Part shown: positions 58,313 through 64,000 of the stretch, one piece after another
How the letters are laid out: every line of letters begins with the position of its first letter
Numbering within the stretch: the stretch's first letter is position 1
DNA from: Brevipalpus yothersi
Taxonomy: Eukaryota; Arthropoda; Arachnida; Trombidiformes; Tenuipalpidae
Assembly (NCBI GenBank): GCA_003956705.1
Contig: QZCP01000007.1
Coordinates: 137,447-201,446, forward strand
Length of the DNA: 64,000 nucleotides
Direction of reading: 5' to 3'
Translations under genes and position numbers: made by a program
The notes under the pieces: model-generated
What the model was told of the DNA's origin: nothing
The model's input: only the letters and a program-made list of their open reading frames with translations
The model's database searches: none

Positions 58313-60288
58313 ATGGAAAGCCTTTACAGAGACAAGAGATCTTGTCATCTCCAGTGGAATCTTGGAGTATTTTTTCATAACATAGGATTCATCTGGGTTT
58401 ACCATAAATTCTGGCCTCTCTTGATAGGTGTAGTAATATTGTATTCTATTAAGAGAACTTATGGGTTTTCATTTGAGGCAATATCAAAACTAGGATACGT
58501 CAAACCATCGAGAAGATATCCAAATCAATGTCTAATGCAATTGCCAAAAGATCATGTGTATCGAAAGTGTTCCCCAAGTTTGGAGGGACCTCTTATGCTC
58601 GATGAAAGAGCCAAAAAAATATATTTCTGGAAAAAGATACAATTTCAAGAAGTGCGTTACTATGAAACTGGAATAGCTGATCAGAAAGTTATTACAAAAA
58701 AATTACAGGATGTACCTAAAAATCTAGATATTCACATTTTCTATATTCCAGGAAATCCTTTCCTAGCCTTGATAAAAGACCCGAGTCCAGAGAGGTACAG
58801 TCTTTCCCTGCCACCAGAGCAAAAACCTACAATTTCCGGTATCAAAACAAATGTGCCATATCGAGCAGGAAAAATTTTCGGTACCGAGTATTCGAATATT
58901 GTCTATATGTGGACTGAATTTAGAGGAAAACGACTAGGCTTTTTACATTTCAACACTAAATGTGAGTTAATATCTCCGAAAAATGCTTTATCCACACAGT
59001 CGTAGCAATTGGAATCATAAATTTAATTCTTTATTTCAGCCAAACAGCATAAGTTCTTTTATTATTCACTCGAAAGGGTTCCGATTTCCTTGGAGTTTTT
59101 CACCATATCGGAGCTGGGTGGATTTGAGAGAATATATTTCGCAGGATCTACTGAAGATTTTCAACAGGTTTGCTTCTTCGTGATAGATTTAAAGGAATGG
59201 AATCGAAGAGTAGAACGAGGACAGTCTCTCAACGGAAATTTGGATGCTTATTTCTGTGAAAATTTTCCAGCTTTCAAGAAGGTGGTTTCATGGGAATTGA
59301 AATTTTCTCGGTCACATATCCCTACTCACTCTCAGCATATGTTTTGTCGCAAAAATTTTCCGATAGCTCTATAATCTATTTCATCTACCCAAATATGACG
59401 AACAAGGACCACAAATTCACAAAAACCAAGGAATGCGGTGAATTTTACCCGAAACCCGAGTCCCGATACATTATATGTCAATCCAATGGCTTCCAGGCAG
59501 ATTATTACAATTCGGTCATGAACCGTTCTCTCATCACCAGATTTGATGAGAGATATCAGCGACCTGTTCCTCATCCAACATGCTATCTATTCAATGATTG
59601 CTATGGGTGTCGCTTGATGGAACTTTTCAATTGTTCATGGGAAGAAGATGAATGTGTCAATACGATAAAGCCAAGGAAACCTTTCAATGAATGCATAAAA
59701 GTTATCAATATTACTTCGACTGACAAAAAAGTAACATTGGATTTGGAAGGAGTTCGATTGACCAATACTTTCATGGTGGTCCAGATGTTGGATAGCTCCA
59801 CAGGCGAAATATATAAGCCTATTTCGATTTCCGATTATCAAGCTTCTTTTGGCATCGATAATCGCACTCGAATAAGCTCAAAATTTAAATTGCAAATCAA
59901 CAATTCCGTTATTGATGTGGCAAACTTGGTTGAGGTTGAAATCAATTTTTCGACCAATAAAACAGATGGAAAAAATGTATCTATTTTTTCTCCTGTACTG
60001 AAGATAGTTCTAATTGCAATAGCAGCCACTTTTATGGTGGTTATTGTTTTGGGCCTAATAGTTCTCTGTTGCCGTAAGGAAGGTGGCGATTTGAGTAAGT
60101 TGATCAGATGTATGCCTAACTTCCCGAAAAACCTGTACTTATGGATATTTTTTGCTTTCTTTTCTTTCACAGAGGATTTTTACTCATTCAGTTATCATCC
60201 TAAAATAGCATCTCAAACCGATTCCTCGAGATCACCCTCGATGAGAAAAATTGACTCACCTCCTCTCAATCTTATTAGGAAAAAATGA
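58313..60288 (+). pseudogene. PR3: frameshifted tandem copy of PR2/PR4
   Basis: Exons 58313-58961, 59040-60094, 60173-60288 align with PR2 and PR4. In exon 2, PR2 has AAGAAAGAAGGTGG where PR3 has AAGAAGGTGG (about 59276-59285), a 4-base deletion that shifts the frame upstream of the PSI-like cluster and membrane helix. Downstream of the deletion the old frame is open to the normal end, so the change is recent. Splice sites and the AATAAA at 60405-60410 are intact. An in-frame ATG at 58289 would add eight residues. Unless the deletion is an assembly error, only a truncated, possibly secreted, fragment could be made. Confidence 0.8.
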
Positions 60289-60695
60289 ATTTTTCTATTC
60301 TTCATGGAACCAATTCTTTTCCCAGATTAATTTGTAATAAATTGTACTTATTATATGCCAAAATATTTCACTTATTAATTGTCATACCAGAAACAAAAAA
60401 TTTAAATAAAAATTTCTTTTCAACTTAATGTTGGACTCTACATTCAAGGGTGACCAAGTTTTGGGGGTAATTGTGTATGGATGTAACTTAGGAATAGATT
60501 AGCCAGAAAGTCTTCAACTGTTTGAAATGATTCTCTCAGCATTTTAAGAAACATTTTGATCCATTCTCAATCAAGTATTAAGATTCATTTATTGAGCTTG
60601 GAATACTTATTTACCGTAAACAATAAACAAGCGAGAGGAAGATCATGAGCTTGATGCTTTTCAAGTATGAATGAGCTCTCAAAACATCATCTCGT
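60289..60695. other. Intergenic between PR3 and PR4
   Basis: Third copy of the tandem unit's non-coding part, including the conserved upstream region near 60570-60690. No other feature seen. Confidence 0.5.
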
Positions 60696-62641
60696 ATGGA
60701 AAGCCTTTACAGAGACAAGAGATCTTGTCATCTCCGGTGGAATCTTGGAGTATATTTTTATAACACAGGAATCATCTGGGTTCACCATAAATTCTGGCCT
60801 CTCTTGCTAGGTGTAGTAATATTGTACCCTATTGAGAGAACTTATGGGTTTTCATTTGATGCAGTATCAAAAGTAGGATACGTCAAACCATCTGAAAAAT
60901 ATTCAAATTTATGTCTCTTACAATTGCCAGAAGCTTATGTGTATCGAAAGTGTAGCCCAAGAGTGACAGGACCTCTAGTACTCGATGAAGTAGCTGACAA
61001 AATATATTTTTGGGAAGAAAAACAATTCCTAGAAGTGCGTTACTATGAAACTCGAAAAGTGAATGTCAAAGTTATTACCCATATTGAACTGGGAAAGGTA
61101 CCTCAAGGGCAAGATATTCACCTTTTGTATATTCCAGGAAATCCCTTCATCGCCATGATACAAGACCCACATTCAGAGTTGTACAGTTTTTACCTGTTAC
61201 CAGAAGAAAATTCTACAATTTCAGGAATCCCGATAGCTGTGCCATATCGAGCAGGACTAATTTTCGGCATCGAGTATTCGAATATTGTTTATGTTTGGAT
61301 CAAATTTGAAGGAAACCAACTACACTTCTTATATTTTAACACTAAATGTAAGTTGATATCTCCAAAAAATGCTTTACTTACACAATCGTAGGAAGTTGAA
61401 TCATAAATTTGATTCTTTATTTCAGCCAAACAGAATAAGTTCTTTTATTATTCGCTCGAAAGGGTTCCGATTCCCCTAAAGACTTTCACCATATCGGAGC
61501 TGGGTGGAGTTGAGAAAGTATATTTCGCAGGATCTACTAGAGATTTTCAACAGGTTTGCCTCTTTGTGATACATTTACAGGATTGGAATCAAAAAGTGGA
61601 ACGAGGACAGCCTCTTGAGGGAAATCTGGATGCTTATTTTTGCGGAAATTTCTCAGCTTTCGATAGAAAGGGTGGTTTCATGGAAATTGAAATTTTCTCG
61701 ATCATATATCCCTATTCACTCTCAGCACAGGTTTTGTCACAAAAATTTCCTAATAATTATAGCTCTATAATCTATTTTATTTACCCGAATTTGACGAACA
61801 AGGATCACAAATTCACAAAAACCAAGGAATGCGGTGAACTATACCCGAAACCGGAGTCCAGATACATTATATGTCAAGTCAATGGCTTCCAGGCAGATTA
61901 TTACAATTCGGTCAGAAACGGTTATCTCATTACCAGATTTGAAGAGAAATATCAGCATCTTGTTCCTCATCCAACATGCTATCTATTCAATGATTGCTAT
62001 GGGTGTCGCTTGATGGAACTCTTCAATTGTTCATGGGAAGAAGATGAATGTGTCAATACGATAAAGCCAAGAAAACCTTTCAAAAAATGCATAAAAGTTA
62101 CCAAGATTGCTTCGACTGACAAAAAAGTAACATTAGATTTGGAAGGAGTTCGCTTAACCAATACTTTCATGGTGGTCCAGATGTTGGCTAACTCTACAGG
62201 CGAAATATATACGCCTATTTCGATTTCAGATTATCAAGCTTCTTTTGGTATCAACATTAGCATTCGCAAAAGCACAAATTTTACGCTACAAATTAGTAAT
62301 TTCATAATACGTGGGCATAATTTAGTAGAGCTGAGAATTGATTTTGTAAATTTCAAAAACCAAACGGACCATGATAATTCATTGCCTCCATTGATTCTCA
62401 TATTAGTTTCTGCAGCTGGATCTATTATTCTGATCATTCTGGTGGTAAGCCTGGTTATTTTTTCTTACAGAGAGGCTAATAAATCTCAAATATGTGAGTT
62501 CATCAAATTCATCTTTCTTGCCATGATTCAAATGATTTTTTCACTTTTTCCGCAGTGGAACCTACTTCTTCGGTAAGTTTTAATCCCAAGAAATCATCTA
62601 TGACCACAATTTCGAGGAGAGCCTCATTGCTCAGAGAATAG
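60696..62641 (+). CDS. PR4: type I membrane protein with PSI-like cluster, 601 residues
   Basis: Exons 60696-61347, 61426-62493, 62556-62641 (1806 coding bases), phases 1,1 as in PR2. Same charged leader, hydrophobic segment (LLLGVVILYPIE), GYVKPS motif, PSI-like cluster C-x5-C-x2-C-x7-C-x6-C-x13-C and VTLDLEGVRLTNTF as PR2. From about residue 490 it diverges abruptly: a different membrane helix (LPPLILILVSAAGSIILIIL) and tail (SSMTTISRRASLLRE), while the first ~480 residues remain close to PR2 and PR3. This pattern suggests exon-internal gene conversion or recombination between family members. The RRAS in the tail is a basic phosphosite-like motif. The in-frame reading through GTAAGT at 62573 to the TAG is preferred because the tail matches the family. 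Confidence 0.8.
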
Positions 62642-62952
62642 GTGAATTCCTCTCACCTGATGGATTCTCACCTAGATTTATCTTACAAGACCTACCTTGA
62701 TTGCCATTTTGTTGTGTATTTTACCTTATTACAGTTGAAAAATTGGGTGATTATTCTCTCTTCATTTTTAATTCGATGTCTTTAACTATTATTCGAGCAT
62801 TCCGTTCTCATCAGGAGACAGCACTTATACGTCTTTTTTCTCCTATCAAATCCTAATTTCCAACAATAATCAAACATTCCACACTTCTGTTTATCCATGA
62901 TATCGAACCCATTTAATTACTTCAGAGGATATATTGCCTTCTAATCCAACAT

Positions 62953-64000
62953 ATGTGTGGCCAATTACTTATACAAGCAACTTTATCTTTGCTCTGGACT
63001 GTTTACAAGATTTCCGCATATTGCTATGTTCCCTATGGCATGGAAATGTATCGCATTTATCCCTCTCAAATCAGCGGAAGAGGATGCTTGATTCAAATGT
63101 CAACAGAATACTTATATCGACAAAATTGTAACATAAACTTCACTGGACCCACAATATACGATCGAGTATCGAAAAAAATTCGCTTCTGGAGAGATTCACA
63201 ATCGGTAGAAGCAAAATATTTTGAAATGAACTTTCCAAATCAACCAGAAAATTTGGAAGAATTTGTGTATGCGAAAAATATTCCACCACAACAAACAATC
63301 CATCTTTTCTTTATACCAAGAAATTCATTGGTTATGCTCCAGTCTAACCCACAAACCGATACGTTCATAGTTGACAAATTCAACGAAACTTTTGAAAGAG
63401 AAATTAAAATCCAAATTCCATACAGCCCAGGCATTGTATTTGGTGATGAGGGCTCATCAATTGTATACGTTTTTCGGGGAGGTGATTGGGATCCTGGTTC
63501 TGAGGTTGGTAGAATCTGTCTCGGGTACCTATACGCAGTTGGAGGTGAGCAATTTGAATTGAATGATCACAATTATCACCAATAATCATCACAATTTTGA
63601 CATTCCAGAGTGGCCATATGAATTTGAACCACTGGTTCTCCATCGTACTGGATTGATGATTGAAAAATTTTTTGTCTCAGAATTTCGAGGACTAAATATG
63701 ACCGTTTTCGCTGGTTTCACAGCGAATTTTGACGCAACTTGTATTGCATACGTTAATCATTCTGTGTTCGATGACTACGTTAGAAGAGAGGACCAATTGC
63801 ATCTGAATGTTAAATCAGAAATTTGTATAGGCAATTTTCAATTTGAAAGAGAGGGAAGATATTCAATTGAAATGTTCAAAATCAAATATCCATACAATAT
63901 CACTGGATACCTGTTGACAAACAAACATTCTGATGACCAACGAGTAACTAGCTACTTTCTATTGCCTCAAATTATGAATTTTGACCATCCTCATCTGGAA
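62953..64000 (+). CDS. PR5: fifth PSI-receptor family member, partial at window end
   Basis: Exon 1 62953-63544 and the start of exon 2 from 63609, running past the window. The N-terminus MCGQLLIQATLSLLWTVYKI is a plausible signal peptide. GRGCLIQMSTEYLYRQNC and NFTGPTIYDRVSKKIRFW align with PR1, to which it is closer than to PR2-PR4. The junction is phase 1 as in the family. Exon 2 shows the family order: an aromatic start (WPYEFEPL), a Cys near 63750, EICIGNFQFEREGRYSIEM and KYPYNITGYLL. The PSI-like cluster and membrane helix would lie beyond the window. Confidence 0.75.

Noticed and set aside
1..64000. CRISPR arrays, bacterial operons or phage-type systems
   Set aside because: No spaced direct repeats of CRISPR type; genes are spliced and eukaryotic.

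Overview
This is eukaryotic genomic DNA, AT-rich, with short spliceosomal introns (mostly 50-160 nt, GT..AG), purine-strand microsatellites and decayed transposons. A ROS1/Sevenless-type receptor tyrosine kinase and an AP-3 mu subunit show it is animal. Very small introns, compact genes and lineage-specific secreted families suggest an arthropod, most likely an acariform mite; that last step is inference.

Layout. (1) 1-12.3 kb is a transposon-rich block: a decayed pogo-like transposase (~1.0-1.6 kb, -), an uninterrupted Ty3/gypsy Gag-Pol (2686-7347, +) whose leader carries three similar hairpins, an unknown two-exon gene (7642-8312, -), a tRNA-like SINE (~8936-9028), an intact pogo-like transposase (9083-10699, -) and a frameshifted mariner-like transposase (~10.86-11.95 kb, -) with a terminal repeat ending at 12283. 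(2) 12.3-33.9 kb holds nine copies (called C6-1 to C6-9 here) of an unrecognised family of small secreted proteins. Each complete copy has five exons with intron phases 0,2,0,0 and six cysteines with near-fixed spacing (C-x18/21-C-x9-C-x14-C-x12-C-x15-18-C). Copies are on both strands; three form a ~1.6 kb tandem array, and at least three copies are broken. A heat-shock-element/TATA segment (24.43 kb) and a badly decayed gypsy element (~26.4-29.9 kb, -) interrupt the cluster. (3) 34.6-49.0 kb is a complete ROS1/Sevenless-like gene on the minus strand: 11 exons, 1570 residues, a first intron of ~7.7 kb holding a segmental duplication, (GA)n tracts and a 655-base assembly gap. (4) 49.5-51.4 kb is a complete six-exon AP-3 mu gene, divergent from ROS. 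(5) 52.0-64.0 kb is a tandem array of five (the last cut by the window) type I membrane proteins, called PR1-PR5 here, with a PSI/plexin-repeat-like cysteine cluster, one membrane segment and a short Ser/Lys/Arg-rich tail. PR2-PR4 are recent ~2.35 kb duplicates; PR3 is frameshifted.

The conserved housekeeping and signalling genes (AP-3 mu, ROS) sit between two fast-evolving multigene families, one secreted and one membrane-bound. Both show birth-and-death evolution: tandem copies, inverted copies, nonsense and frameshift losses. Exon boundaries come from reading splice consensus, family alignment and frame continuity by eye; no search or transcript data were available.
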